Below, piece after piece: positions 43,641 through 53,182 of a stretch of 64,000 nt of DNA. The notes beneath the pieces are model-generated. The model did no database searches, was not told the DNA's origin, and saw only the letters and a list, made by a program, of their open reading frames with translations. The translations under genes were made by a program, and so were the position numbers. The first letter of the stretch is position 1, and the number at the start of each line of letters is the position of its first letter. The DNA is from a halophilic archaeon (GTDB lineage Archaea; Halobacteriota; Halobacteria; Halobacteriales; Haladaptataceae), in assembly GCA_003298465.1 (NCBI GenBank), contig QNGA01000010.1, forward strand, positions 138,647 through 202,646, read 5' to 3'.

Positions 43641-44465
43641 ATGACGAGCAGCGACACCGAGTCCCGAGGGGACCTCGACCTCGACGTCGGCTTCACCCTC
43701 GGTCTCGACCTGCCGTTCGAGAGGAGCGTCGAGTGGGCCGCCGACGTCGGGTTCGCGTTCGTGGAACTACTGCTCGACGGCCGGTACGCCCGCGAGCGCA
43801 TCGCCGACCGGCGCGACGCGATGCGGGGGACGCTCGCCGACGCCGGGGTCGGCCTCGTCGTTCACCTCCCGTTCACCGTCGACCCCGGGTCGCCGTTCAC
43901 CCCCGTCCGGGACGGCGCCGTCGCCGAGTTCACCGCCGGCATGGACCTAGCGGCCGGTCTCGGCGCGGAGACGGTCGTGTTCCATCCCTCCTCGGACGCC
44001 TGGGAGCTCGGCTGGACCGAGTCCGAGCGCCGCGAGTTCGTCCACGCGAGCCTCGACGAACTGATTCCCGCGGCTCGCGAACGCGGCCTGGTTCCCTGCG
44101 TCGAGAACGTCGTCTCCAGTTACTACGACGCGACCGCGTTCCCGGAACTGCTGGAGCGGTACCCCGACGCGTCGATGACGTTCGACACCAGCCACGCGCT
44201 GCTCGCCGGGATGGACGAGACCGAGATGGCGCGGTTCTGCCGCGAGCACGCCGACCGAATCGGACACCTCCACCTGGTCGACACCCGCGGCGGTGACGAC
44301 GAGCATCTCCCCGTCGGGATGGGTCGCATCGACTTCGCGACGGTGTTCGCGGGTCTCGCGGACGCCGACTGGTCCGGCACGGCGACGCTGGAGGTCGGGA
44401 CCGAGGACTACGACACCATCGCCCTCGGGAAGGACCACGTCGAGGAACTGCTGGCGACCGTCTGA
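43641..44465 (+). CDS. Sugar phosphate isomerase/epimerase (xylose isomerase-like TIM barrel)
   Basis: This 274-residue TIM-barrel protein of the AP-endonuclease-2 superfamily has metal-site motifs FVELLLDG near residue 37, VVFHPSSDAWE, CVENVVSSYYDA (Glu ligand), MTFDTSHALLAG (Asp and His ligands), GHLHLVDTRGGDDEHLPVGMGRIDF (His and Asp ligands) and TLEVGTEDYD. It would isomerise or epimerise a sugar or hydrolyse phosphodiesters. Start chosen at MTSSDTES (43641), after a poorly conserved open stretch. Confidence 0.87.
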   Translation: MTSSDTESRGDLDLDVGFTLGLDLPFERSVEWAADVGFAFVELLLDGRYARERIADRRDAMRGTLADAGVGLVVHLPFTVDPGSPFTPVRDGAVAEFTAGMDLAAGLGAETVVFHPSSDAWELGWTESERREFVHASLDELIPAARERGLVPCVENVVSSYYDATAFPELLERYPDASMTFDTSHALLAGMDETEMARFCREHADRIGHLHLVDTRGGDDEHLPVGMGRIDFATVFAGLADADWSGTATLEVGTEDYDTIALGKDHVEELLATV

Positions 44466-44623
44466 CTCCCGACCTCGTCGCCCGGCGGACGGCGACGGGC
44501 GTTCGCGCTCTCTCGACTGGGTCACGGCGCCTCGACGTGGCCGAACTCCAGCTCCCAGAGGTGTGCGAGTTCGCCGACGGCGGGCGTTCCCGGCGGTTCC
44601 TCCGCCGGCCGGGACGACGCCCG

Positions 44624-45745
44624 TCAGTTCGCGGCGCAGTTGTTCGGGCCGAGTTCGAGGTCCTCGGCGTCGTCGTCGAGCGGTTCGTCGCCCCAATTGA
44701 TGTGTTTGATCCGCTGGTAGTTGTTGGGGGTGTCCGAGAGACTCTCGACGATAGTCTCGACGAACAGTTCCTCGTCGTCTGCTTCGACCAGGTGGAACAG
44801 TTCGTTGTCGGTGGCGAGACGCTCGAGCGTCGTCGCGAGCGGACGGACCTCCTCGTCGCTGAAGTGCCCGGGGAGGACGACGATGTCGTCGGGCAGGTCG
44901 GCGAGTCGCTGGAGGCTGTCGAAGAGGTCGTCCGCCGCCTCCCGAATCGCGTCCTCGCTACCGTCTTCGAGGTCGGGACGCCCGACGCTCCGGAGGAAGA
45001 GCGTGTCCCCCGACAGAATCGCGTCGCCGAACTCGAAGGAGGCGCTCCCGGGCGTGTGGCCGGGCGTGTGCAGGACGTCGAGTTCGCGGTCACCGACGGG
45101 TATCGTTTCCCCGTCCTCGAGCGGCGTGTACTCCTCGAGCGACCCGGCGTCGTCCTCGTGGAGGTAGTACGGCACGTCGAACCGATCGGCGATCTCTCGC
45201 CCGCCGCTGACGTGGTCGGCGTGGGCGTGCGTGTCGACCGCCCCGACGATTTCGAGGCCCCGTTCGTCGGCCATGTCGCCGTACTGCTCGACGTACTGGC
45301 TCGGGTCGACGACGAGCGCCTCGCCGTCGTCGAAGACGAGATACGAGATGCACCCGGTGCCCGGACGGACTATCTGGCTGACGCCGCGCTCGTCGACGTC
45401 GTAGGTCTGATGGACGCGCCCCCAGCCGCGCATCCCGTCGGTCATCGAACGCGCGTCGTACCCTCGCTCGTTCAGGAAGCCGGCGGCGTCGGACGACGTG
45501 ATTCCGCCGACGCAGACGACCGCGATCTCCTTCTCCTCGGGAATCTCGTCGAGCGCCGCTTCGAGGCCCGAGAAATCCCCGTCGAGCAGTTCGTCGTAGA
45601 TGGGAACGTTGTGGCTTCCGTCGATGGCCCACTCCTCGTAATCGTCCTCGTTGCGGACGTCGAGTACGAACAGGTCGTCGTCGTCGCGTCGTTCGGCTAC
45701 TTCGCTCGGAGCGATGTCGGGCGATTCGAATTTGGTATTGCTCAT
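44624..45745 (-). CDS. Rhodanese/metallo-beta-lactamase fusion (persulfide dioxygenase-like)
   Basis: This 373-residue protein starts with a rhodanese domain (residues ~10-110) whose active-site Cys78 lies in VVCVGGITSSDAAGFL. A metallo-beta-lactamase domain follows, with THAHADH at 172-178 (HxHxDH), HTPGHTPGS, LSGDTLFLRSVGRPDLED and LPGHFSDEE. This order is found in prokaryotic persulfide dioxygenase-rhodanese enzymes that oxidise glutathione- or CoA-type persulfides. The ATG at 45745 is preferred over 45838 because TTTATA at 45773-45778 lies 28 bases upstream. The adjacent CoA-disulfide-reductase-like gene supports a sulfur-redox role. Confidence 0.85.
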   Translation of the reverse strand: MSNTKFESPDIAPSEVAERRDDDDLFVLDVRNEDDYEEWAIDGSHNVPIYDELLDGDFSGLEAALDEIPEEKEIAVVCVGGITSSDAAGFLNERGYDARSMTDGMRGWGRVHQTYDVDERGVSQIVRPGTGCISYLVFDDGEALVVDPSQYVEQYGDMADERGLEIVGAVDTHAHADHVSGGREIADRFDVPYYLHEDDAGSLEEYTPLEDGETIPVGDRELDVLHTPGHTPGSASFEFGDAILSGDTLFLRSVGRPDLEDGSEDAIREAADDLFDSLQRLADLPDDIVVLPGHFSDEEVRPLATTLERLATDNELFHLVEADDEELFVETIVESLSDTPNNYQRIKHINWGDEPLDDDAEDLELGPNNCAAN

Positions 45746-46007
45746 TCTGTGCACTACTATTGGCTCGCCACGTATAAAGAATTCGCCCGATGAGAGAGGA
45801 TGGAGGATAGACGGGATAGCGGTCGGAAAGGTGGACATTCAGATGACCGACGAAGAAGTATAGTGCAAAATTGGAAGAACAGTGCGATAAATCTCCCGTC
45901 AGCCCTCACCGTCGCGCCCGAACGCGGCCGGGAGCACGGCGGTCAGTCCACCGCCGCGTCGGCGCGCCAGCGAGAGGGCGAATCGACCGGTGCTGGACTC
46001 ACGACCG

Positions 46008-47357
46008 TCACCCGTCGAACTTTCCGTTCAGGACCTTCGCCGCCGTCAGGACGGGGTCCCAGGTGGGACTGAACGGTGGGGCGTACGCGAGGTCGAGGTT
46101 CTGTAGCTCGGTGACCGTGAGGTCGGCGTGAAGCGCCGTGGCGACCGTGTCGATGCGTTTCACGCCCTCTCGTCCCACGATGCTCCCGCCGAGAACGCGC
46201 TCCGTCTCCCGGTCGGCGACGAGGGTCACGGTGAGGTCCTCGGCACCGGGGTAGTAGCGTGCGCGCGACGACGCCGTAATCTCGACCGAGACCGGGTCGA
46301 ACCCGGCGTCGCGAGCCGTCTCCTCGTCGAGGATCCCCGTCCGTGCTGCGCTGAGGTCGAACGCCTTGACGATCGCCGTGCCAGCGGTCTCGCCCACCTC
46401 CGTCGGCGCTCCGGTCACCGTCTGGCCGATCGCACGGCCGGCGCGGTTGGCGGTCAGCGCCAGCGGGACGTGGTCCGGTTCGCCGGTGACGACGTTGGTC
46501 GTCTCCGCGCAATCTCCGGCCGCGTAGACGTCCTCGTAGTTCGTTCGCCCGTACTCGTCGGTGGCTATCGCGCCCGTCTCGCCGATCTCGATGCCGGCCC
46601 GTTCGGCGAGTTCGACGTTCGGCGCGACGCCCACGCCGACGACGACGATGTCCGCTGGCACCGTCTCGTCCGCCGTCTCGACGGCGGTGACCGCACCGTC
46701 GCCGGCGAACCCCTCGACGGGCGTGTCGAGACGGAGTTCGACGTCCTGCTCCCGGAGGTGGTCCTCGACGGCGGTGGCGACCGATTCGCCGAACGGCTGG
46801 AGGACGTGCGGCAGCATCTCGAACAGGCGGACGTCGAGACCGCGTCCGGCGAGCGCTTCGGCCATCTCGATGCCCACGTAGCCGCCGCCGACGATCGCCG
46901 CCGTCTCCGGCGCGGCGTCGCCGACGTAATCGTGAATCGCGCCCGCCTCGTCCATGTCGTGGATGGTGAACACGCCGTCGCGGTCGAACCCCTCGAACGG
47001 CGGTTCGATCGCGCTGGCGCCGGTCCCGACGAGCAGGTGGTCGTAGGGCTGCTCGAACCGGTCTCCGTCCGCGGACACCGTCACGGTCCTTTCTTCCGGA
47101 TTTATCGCGACGACCTCGTGGTTCGTCCGGACGTCGATGTCCCGTTCCGTCCGGAACTCTTCGGGGGTTATCTGGACGAGATCGTCCAGCGACGCCACCT
47201 CCTCTTTCACGTAGTAGGGCATGCCGCACGCGGCGTACGACACCCAGTCGCCCCTCTCGAACGCGACGACGTCCAGGTCCGGGTTCTCCCGCCTCGCCTT
47301 GCTGGCAGCGCTCATTCCGGCCGCGTCACCACCGACGACGACGAACGTATCGACCAT
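46008..47357 (-). CDS. FAD-dependent oxidoreductase, CoA-disulfide reductase/NADH oxidase-like
   Basis: This 449-residue flavoprotein has an FAD motif VVVGGDAAGMSAASKARR, the active-site Cys44 in SYAACGMPYYV characteristic of CoA-disulfide reductase/NADH oxidase, an NAD motif AAIVGGGYVGIEMAEAL, and VYAAGDCAET. The C-terminal dimer domain is complete. It lies upstream of the persulfide dioxygenase-like gene, same strand, 262 bases apart. Likely roles are CoA-disulfide or polysulfide reduction. Confidence 0.88.
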   Translation of the reverse strand: MVDTFVVVGGDAAGMSAASKARRENPDLDVVAFERGDWVSYAACGMPYYVKEEVASLDDLVQITPEEFRTERDIDVRTNHEVVAINPEERTVTVSADGDRFEQPYDHLLVGTGASAIEPPFEGFDRDGVFTIHDMDEAGAIHDYVGDAAPETAAIVGGGYVGIEMAEALAGRGLDVRLFEMLPHVLQPFGESVATAVEDHLREQDVELRLDTPVEGFAGDGAVTAVETADETVPADIVVVGVGVAPNVELAERAGIEIGETGAIATDEYGRTNYEDVYAAGDCAETTNVVTGEPDHVPLALTANRAGRAIGQTVTGAPTEVGETAGTAIVKAFDLSAARTGILDEETARDAGFDPVSVEITASSRARYYPGAEDLTVTLVADRETERVLGGSIVGREGVKRIDTVATALHADLTVTELQNLDLAYAPPFSPTWDPVLTAAKVLNGKFDG

Positions 47358-47455
47358 ACTGGGCGTACGTGGGGATACCGCTAAGGACTGGTGGTCGTTC
47401 GCGCGTCTCCGGAAGAGCCGAAAGCGTGGAGACGTCTCGGGCCGTCGTTACGAGC

Positions 47456-47995
47456 ATGAGCCCCGACTGGCGATCCCGCATCCGTCACAGACGCGAAGAG
47501 AAAGACGAGTACTTCGGCTCGAATCCCCACTCGCCGATTCCGTCCGACGAACGCGCGTCGTTCGACGGGCTCTCGTACTATCCCGTCGACGAGTCCTACC
47601 GGTTCGAGCTACCGCTCGACGAACACGACGACAGAGAGACGGTGACGGTCGGGACCAGCACCGGCGGCGAACAGGAGTATCTCCGCTGGGGCGAGTTCCG
47701 GTTCGAGGTGGACGGCGAGGCGGTCACGCTCCAGGCGTACAAGAGCGACCCCGACGACGACCGTCTGTGGGTACCGTTCCGCGACGCGACCAGCGGCGAG
47801 GAGACCTACGGGGCGGGTCGCTACCTCGACCTGGAAGCCGCCAGCCACCGGACGGACGAGGGGACGTGGATTCTCGACCTCAACGAGGCGTACAACCCGA
47901 CCTGTGCGTACTCGGAACAGTACGAATGTCCCCTTCCGCCGACCGAGAACTGGCTCGACGTCCCCGTCGAGGCGGGCGAGAAGGCGTACCACTAG
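47456..47995 (+). CDS. DUF1684 family protein
   Basis: This 179-residue protein has the DUF1684 pattern: RREEKDEYFGSNPHSPI, FDGLSYYPVDESYRF, WGEFRFEVDGEAVTLQAYKSD, LWVPFRDATSGEETYGAGRYLDLE, LDLNEAYNPTCAYSEQYECPLPPTENWLDVPVEAGEKAY. Two cysteines lie in the signature near the C-terminus. The ATG at 47456 is chosen over an upstream in-frame start at 47369. Cytoplasmic, function unknown. Confidence 0.87.
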   Translation: MSPDWRSRIRHRREEKDEYFGSNPHSPIPSDERASFDGLSYYPVDESYRFELPLDEHDDRETVTVGTSTGGEQEYLRWGEFRFEVDGEAVTLQAYKSDPDDDRLWVPFRDATSGEETYGAGRYLDLEAASHRTDEGTWILDLNEAYNPTCAYSEQYECPLPPTENWLDVPVEAGEKAYH

Positions 47996-48078
47996 CTACC
48001 GCCACCTTCGCAGTGCACGCCGAGACCGGATTCGACGCCACGTCGGGCCTCGCTCTCGCCGTCGACGTCGATAGAACG

Positions 48079-48543
48079 CTAGCGGGTCTCCGCGTCGAGT
48101 GCCGCGTCGTAGCGCCTGGCGACGAGTTCGACCCACCCCAGTTTCAGCCCCATCGAGAGCGCCGTCGCGAGCGCCGCACGGACGGGCTTTCGGGCGTACG
48201 CGGCGGCCAGCGCGTAGGCGAACGCGGGCACGTTCACCGTGTTGAGGACGTTCGGCCACCCCAGTCCCAACGAACCGTTGCCCGCTTCGATCCACCACCG
48301 TTCTGCGCGCACCGCTCTCGTCATCAAGCTATCGGTGTCCGGGTCCGGCGGGCCGAACGCGACCGGATTGACGACGGTCGCGAGCACCGCCAGGGCGACC
48401 AGCCGCCGGTCCCGGCGATAGAGCGCGAACACCAACAGCGGCGAGACGAGCAGGCGCGACCAGCCGCTCTTCGGATTCGAGTGCCGTTCCCAGAACGCGT
48501 TTTCGAGCCGACCGCGAAGCGGCGCGTCCGGTTCCGTGTCCAT
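48079..48543 (-). CDS. DUF6653-like small membrane protein
   Basis: This 154-residue protein has about three hydrophobic segments (LVALAVLATVVNPVAF, NVPAFAYALAAAYA, AALATALSMGLKLGWVELVA) after FWERHSNPKSGWSRLLVSPLLVFALYRRDRR. The sequence fits my recollection of haloarchaeal DUF6653. It may share a transcript with the small membrane protein gene upstream (48718-48981). Confidence 0.75.
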   Translation of the reverse strand: MDTEPDAPLRGRLENAFWERHSNPKSGWSRLLVSPLLVFALYRRDRRLVALAVLATVVNPVAFGPPDPDTDSLMTRAVRAERWWIEAGNGSLGLGWPNVLNTVNVPAFAYALAAAYARKPVRAALATALSMGLKLGWVELVARRYDAALDAETR

Positions 48544-48717
48544 ATCACGGCTACTACCGCCCCGACGATAACTCGTTCCGTCGCTTCGCGGTCGCTGCGG
48601 CGGACGACGGCACCGTCGGGCCGCCGGCGTCGGCAGCGTTGGCGAACGGTCGTCGCGCCGGCGAATCGTCGATCGGTCCGGTACTCGGCGTCGCTGCGAC
48701 TTCGGACCGAGGTGCGG

Positions 48718-48981
48718 TCACGGTCGGCTCTCGCCGAACGGTCGGCACGCCGCTTTCATCGCCGCTCGCTTCGAAAAGGTCAGCACCATTCCGAGGCCGA
48801 CGATACCGGCCGCGAGTGCGGAGTGCTGGACGTACCACGGAGCGCCCTCTACTCGCAGTACGGCGTACGCCGACAGTACGAGGAACAGTCCGGCCAGCGA
48901 GAGCAGCGTCTCCCCGACCCGCGTTTGATACCAGTTCACGGGGTCCAACGCCCCATCCGCCAAAGCACCACTCTCTCCCAT
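48718..48981 (-). CDS. Small membrane protein, hypothetical
   Basis: About 87 residues with two hydrophobic segments (LLSLAGLFLVLSAYAVL and HSALAAGIVGLGMVLTF). The ATG at 48981 is preferred to a GTG at 48990. On the minus strand TATTATACT lies about 25-35 bases upstream. No family recognised. Confidence 0.6.
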   Translation of the reverse strand: MGESGALADGALDPVNWYQTRVGETLLSLAGLFLVLSAYAVLRVEGAPWYVQHSALAAGIVGLGMVLTFSKRAAMKAACRPFGESRP

Positions 48982-49086
48982 CGTTACCACCGGTTCGACG
49001 TACAGTATAATACCATATGAATCTATACTTGATATTCGTCATCGAAAGCGGTCGAATCTTCCCCGGTCCGAGCCTCGTCGAGCGAC

Positions 49087-50031
49087 TCACCCTCCGGTGT
49101 CGAGCACCGTCTCGTAGACGTGCTGGAGACGGTCGCCCATCCGAGAGAGGCTCACCTCCTTCGCGGCCGTCCGACCGTTCGACGGGCGCGGCGCGGAGAG
49201 GATATCGACGAGGCCGGTCACCAGTTCGGCATCGGACTGACAGACGTACGAGGGGGAGACTCCCGACAGTCGCTCGCGGACGTCACCGACGTCCGTCGCG
49301 ACCACCGGAAGATTGCAGGCGAGCGCCTCCTTGACCGCGTTCGGCGAACCCTCCCAGCGCGACGTCACGAGGAGGACGTCCGCCGCGTTCATGTACAGCG
49401 GCATGCGCTCGTGTGGAACGTCGAAGACGGTCTGAATCTCTATCGGTACGTCGGCGTCGAGACACTCCCGTGCAGCGGCGACGACCCGCTCGGCGCGCGG
49501 ATAGTTCTTCACCTCGCGGTGCGGTGGGTACGGGTAGAGGACGTGTCTGTTCGCGGGGTCCCAGCGTACCGCGGCTTGCGCCTTCTCCTGTGGCATCGGA
49601 CGGAACTGGTCGGTGTCGACGCCGTGGGGCACGACGTAGCAGTCCTGGTCGAGTTCGCGTGCCATCGCCTGCGACATGACGACGACCGCGTCGCACCAGC
49701 GGGAACAGAGCTTGCTCACCCAGCCGTACTTTCCGAACAGGTCCGTCCCCCAGAGCGAGAGCACCACCGGCAAGTGCGTCTGTGCGAGCGCGAACGGCGC
49801 CGTCAACCCGTAGTTAGCGTGGACGAGGTCGTATGAATCGGGCACGTGCGCTCGCACCTGCGGATAGAACCGGAGATAATCCAGCACGGACCTGTTCCCT
49901 GCCACTTCTTCGCGGACGTGTTCCCCCGGCGGCGTTATCGTCGTACAAGCGGTGTCGTTCGCTTCGAGCGCCTCTATCTGCTTGCGATAGAACGCGTCGT
50001 TTGCACTCGCGACGAGCTGCAGGGCTCTCAT
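49087..50031 (-). CDS. Glycosyltransferase family 4 protein
   Basis: This 314-residue GT-B enzyme has the N-terminal half with YDLVHANYGLTAPFA and LVLSLWGTDLFG-like region, and a C-terminal nucleotide-sugar half ending in MNAADVLLVTSRWEGSPNAVKEALACNLPVVATDVGDVRE (E-x7-E motif). It would add a sugar to a lipid- or protein-linked glycan at the cytoplasmic face. The ATG at 50031 is preferred because GGAGGTG lies 9 bases before it, a Shine-Dalgarno match; an upstream GTG at 50043 is in frame but overlaps that site. It is shorter than most GT4 enzymes (about 370 residues), mainly in the middle. Confidence 0.87.
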   Translation of the reverse strand: MRALQLVASANDAFYRKQIEALEANDTACTTITPPGEHVREEVAGNRSVLDYLRFYPQVRAHVPDSYDLVHANYGLTAPFALAQTHLPVVLSLWGTDLFGKYGWVSKLCSRWCDAVVVMSQAMARELDQDCYVVPHGVDTDQFRPMPQEKAQAAVRWDPANRHVLYPYPPHREVKNYPRAERVVAAARECLDADVPIEIQTVFDVPHERMPLYMNAADVLLVTSRWEGSPNAVKEALACNLPVVATDVGDVRERLSGVSPSYVCQSDAELVTGLVDILSAPRPSNGRTAAKEVSLSRMGDRLQHVYETVLDTGG

Positions 50032-50043
50032 CGGGCCTGTCAC

Positions 50044-50643
50044 CTCCTCCCTGGTACCGCACGCCTGAACGCTGGTTTCTGCACGGGCAGAGCGTCGCGC
50101 TCGCCGAGTTTTGTTATATGTAACTTATCGGTAGTTATCGTCGTTAGGAGAAGTGAGGTAAATTTAGTCCGGCGACAGAGATGGGCGATTATATCGAGGT
50201 GGCGACGTGTGACGCTTCGTCTCCACCGGCAGTTCGTAGCTACGGTGGCGAGAGGCGGCTCCGTCGTCCGCGAACGAATCCTGACGCTCGAACGGCCTTC
50301 CTCGGTCGGGGTCGTCCACACCCACGTCCGGACTGGTTGGTCGAACGGTCGGCATCGACCGCGTTCGAAACTACCTGCGGGGACAGACGGAAGGAGACTC
50401 GTTCGATCCGCCGAGAGCGACGGCCCGTCGACGGGGTCGCGACGCGTTCGGCGCAGCCCCTCGCACTGCTCGCCGGGGGACCGCTCCGGACTCGCGAGAC
50501 CCCACCGACGTTTCCTCCCTCGACGGACGATACGGGGGCAGAGCGTCCCTACTACAGCCCTCCGACGCCGTGCCCTCGCGTAATCGTCTCGTACGCCCGT
50601 CGAAGCACGACCATAACAAAGCCGTAACCCGGCGTCGTGGCGG
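50044..50643. other. Gene-free stretch upstream of two divergent surface genes
   Basis: I find no supported gene in about 600 bases. The left 130 bases are AT-rich and probably hold the glycosyltransferase promoter. The right end has the sequence CATAACAAAGCCGTAACC before the short reading frame at 50644. Confidence 0.45.
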
Positions 50644-50754
50644 ATGGCTTTCGTTACCATGACGGTTCTACCACAGACTCGCGACCCGCCCGGATCGAGC
50701 GACCGCAACGACGGCTGCGATACGGCCACCGACGGCGGTGAGAGGCCCGGATGA
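50644..50754 (+). CDS. Possible 36-residue leader peptide gene
   Basis: An ATG at 50644 (or 50659) opens a frame that ends in TGA at 50752-50754, overlapping the ATG of the next gene by ATGA. The peptide MAFVTMTVLPQTRD... is polar and has no recognised motif. The coupling geometry is that of a cotranslated gene pair, but there is no evidence of conservation, so this could be chance. Confidence 0.3.
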   Translation: MAFVTMTVLPQTRDPPGSSDRNDGCDTATDGGERPG

Positions 50755-51728
50755 CGGGGGTCGTCACGCTCAGCGTCGAAATCGAACTCGGATGGGGCTA
50801 TCACGACCTCGACCACGACGGCCGCGTGAGCGAAGACCGCGAGCAGGAGGACGTCGCGCTCGACAGGCTTCTGGACCGCTGTGACGAACTCGACGTTCCG
50901 TTCACGTTCGACGTGGTCGGACACCTGTTCCAGGACCGCCTGCCGGCGTACGACTCGCCCCATCCCGATGGCTGGTTCGACGGCGTCCCGGACGGTCCCG
51001 ACCCGGCGTTCTACGCCCCCGACATGATAGAGCGGCTCAAGCGGACCGACGTCGACCACGAACTCTGCACGCACACGTACTCTCACGTCCTCTGTTCGCA
51101 GGTCGACTCCGACGTGGTCGCGTGGGACCTCCAGCGGGCGGCCGACGTCCACCGTGCGGCGGGCGAGCCGGCGCCCGTATCGCTGGTCCCGCCTCGTCAC
51201 TCGCCACCGCCGCGGGACGTCCTGCACGACGCCGGCATCGAAATCGTTCGGACGGTCGGCTACGACCGCGAACCGGGGAGAGTTCGCAAACTCCGTCGCC
51301 TGCTGTTCGAACCGCCGCCGCCGAAGGCGCCGCGTCTGGTCGACGGCGTCGTCGAGACGTACTGCGCGCCGTTCACGACGCTGACCGCGTCGTCGCTCGC
51401 CTCGGGGTCGGAACCACCGCTAGCGGCGTTCCGGAGCGTCCCCCGCCGACTCCGTCAGCGTCTCCACGAGCGCTATCTGACGCGAGCGGTCGAGACGGCG
51501 GCCGAGCAGGACTCGTACACCCACCTCTGGTGTCATCTCCACGACATGGCGAACGACTCCCAGTGGCCCCCCATCCGGGCGTTCCTCGGGACGCTCGCGG
51601 AACTGCGTGACCGCGGCGCGGTCGAGATCCTGCCGATGGTGGCGCTCAACGACCGCGTCCGCGGCCGGACCGGCGAGACCGACCGCCAGTCCGACGACCG
51701 CGTCGTTCCGTCCGTGAAGACGCCGTGA
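50751..51728 (+). CDS. Polysaccharide deacetylase-like protein
   Basis: This 325-residue protein has the NodB-like features TLSVEIELGWGYHD near the N-terminus, PFTFDVVGHLFQDR, HELCTHTYSHVLCS (metal-binding His pair), LVPPRHSPPPRDVLHDAGIEIVRTVGY, and WCHLHDMANDSQWPPI. The first Asp motif of canonical deacetylases is altered to E/E, so catalytic activity is uncertain. No signal peptide. It belongs to a run of glycan and surface genes. Confidence 0.75.
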   Translation: MTGVVTLSVEIELGWGYHDLDHDGRVSEDREQEDVALDRLLDRCDELDVPFTFDVVGHLFQDRLPAYDSPHPDGWFDGVPDGPDPAFYAPDMIERLKRTDVDHELCTHTYSHVLCSQVDSDVVAWDLQRAADVHRAAGEPAPVSLVPPRHSPPPRDVLHDAGIEIVRTVGYDREPGRVRKLRRLLFEPPPPKAPRLVDGVVETYCAPFTTLTASSLASGSEPPLAAFRSVPRRLRQRLHERYLTRAVETAAEQDSYTHLWCHLHDMANDSQWPPIRAFLGTLAELRDRGAVEILPMVALNDRVRGRTGETDRQSDDRVVPSVKTP

Positions 51729-51927
51729 AGACGAGCGCTCGGCCGCCGCGGGTCCGACCACGGTCCCCCTCGCGGAGTCCGGAGTACGCTCGCTCTCGCA
51801 AGCGATTGCGCCGACGGTACCCGCGCCGTCCGACCGTCGCGCCGGACTCCTTCGGTCCAGCGCGCTCGACGGCGAGACGTATATCAGAGATAACACTTTA
51901 GTAGCTGGCTGTCGTGACCGTTCGAGA

Positions 51928-53151
51928 ATGAGCCAGCACACCTCTCGCCGGCAGTTTCTGGCTCTGGGGGTCGGCACCGTCGTCGGGGGACTGCCCAGCG
52001 ACACCGCACTTCAGAGCGTCGACGCCGAACGGGACGATACGTCCGGGACGCAGTCCGGCGACGCGAGGAGCCAGATTCTGACCAACCTGCCGAACGCCGA
52101 CGGGCCAGTCGACCTGCGTGGCGCTATCTACATGCCGGCGCGGGCGTTCAACCGGTACCAGATGTGGAAGGACTACGACCGCGCGGTCATCGAGCGCGAC
52201 CTGGGGTACGCCGCTCGCCTGAACCTCAACGCCATCCGGACGTGGCTGAGTTACACCTACTGGCTCGAAGACCCCGAGGGCCACGAGGAGCGACTCGAAC
52301 ACTTCCTTGACGCCGCCGCCGACCGCGACATGCGCGTGGTCATCGGCCTCCACGACAGCATCGGCCACGAACCGACGTACGAGAACCTGGTCGACGACGA
52401 CCCGCTGACGGCCGTCCACACGTTCTCGCCCGCGACCCGGACGATGCGAAACGAGCGGCTCTGGACGAAACCGCGGGAGTACATTCTGTGGTTCATGCGG
52501 CGGTACCGCAGCGACTCGCGGCTGCTCGCCATCGAGTTGACCAACGAACCGGGCTGGGACCGAAAGGACGTAACGTTCATGGCGAAGATGGCGAACACGC
52601 TCACCGCCTACCGGGGCGACATCCCGCTGACGGTGGGGGCGACGAGCCTCACGAACAACACCCGCTATCTCGACTGGGGGATGGACGTCCTGCAGTTCCA
52701 CTACAACTTCGCACAGACGCCCGCCCAGTATCGCCGGACGCTCCGACTGGCGAACCGTATCGCGGACCAGGTCGACGCCCCCGTCTGGCTGTCGGAGTGG
52801 CAGCGCATCCGCGCCGGTGAGGGGTTCTTCGCGAACGTGGACGAGGAGTCGGCGGTCCCCGATTATTCCTCGCTGGCGCCGATAATCGCGGACGCGGGCA
52901 TCGGGAACTTCTTCTGGTCGCTGATGGTGAAACCGGCGTACTCGGTCCGCCTCCGGCGGATGGGCGTCATCAACGGCGTGTTCCACGAGGACGGGGCGGT
53001 CTGGAGCGAAGACGACGCCCGCGCCATCAAGGCCATGTCCGGCGACCCGACGTTCGAGGGACGCGAGCGACGCGAGTTTCCGGAGTGGGCCGCGAAGATC
53101 AAACCCGGCCGACGTGACGTCGAGATGCCGGGGACGGAGTACCCCCGGTGA
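51928..53151 (+). CDS. Tat-exported GH5-like (clan A) glycoside hydrolase
   Basis: This 407-residue protein begins with a Tat signal (SRRQFLALGVGTVVGG). The TIM barrel shows RGAIYMPARAFNRYQMW, NLNAIRTWLSY, MRVVIGLHD, IELTNEPG with acid/base Glu207, and VWLSEWQR with nucleophile Glu290, matching GH5-like clan A enzymes. It would cut beta-linked polysaccharide outside the cell. The leaderless start at 51928 follows ACACTTTA about 28 bases upstream. Neighbouring deacetylase and glycosyltransferase genes suggest turnover of a matrix polysaccharide rather than food digestion, but either is possible. Confidence 0.83.
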   Translation: MSQHTSRRQFLALGVGTVVGGLPSDTALQSVDAERDDTSGTQSGDARSQILTNLPNADGPVDLRGAIYMPARAFNRYQMWKDYDRAVIERDLGYAARLNLNAIRTWLSYTYWLEDPEGHEERLEHFLDAAADRDMRVVIGLHDSIGHEPTYENLVDDDPLTAVHTFSPATRTMRNERLWTKPREYILWFMRRYRSDSRLLAIELTNEPGWDRKDVTFMAKMANTLTAYRGDIPLTVGATSLTNNTRYLDWGMDVLQFHYNFAQTPAQYRRTLRLANRIADQVDAPVWLSEWQRIRAGEGFFANVDEESAVPDYSSLAPIIADAGIGNFFWSLMVKPAYSVRLRRMGVINGVFHEDGAVWSEDDARAIKAMSGDPTFEGRERREFPEWAAKIKPGRRDVEMPGTEYPR

Positions 53152-53182
53152 GACCGTCACGGCAGCGTGGAACTGGCGGGCG

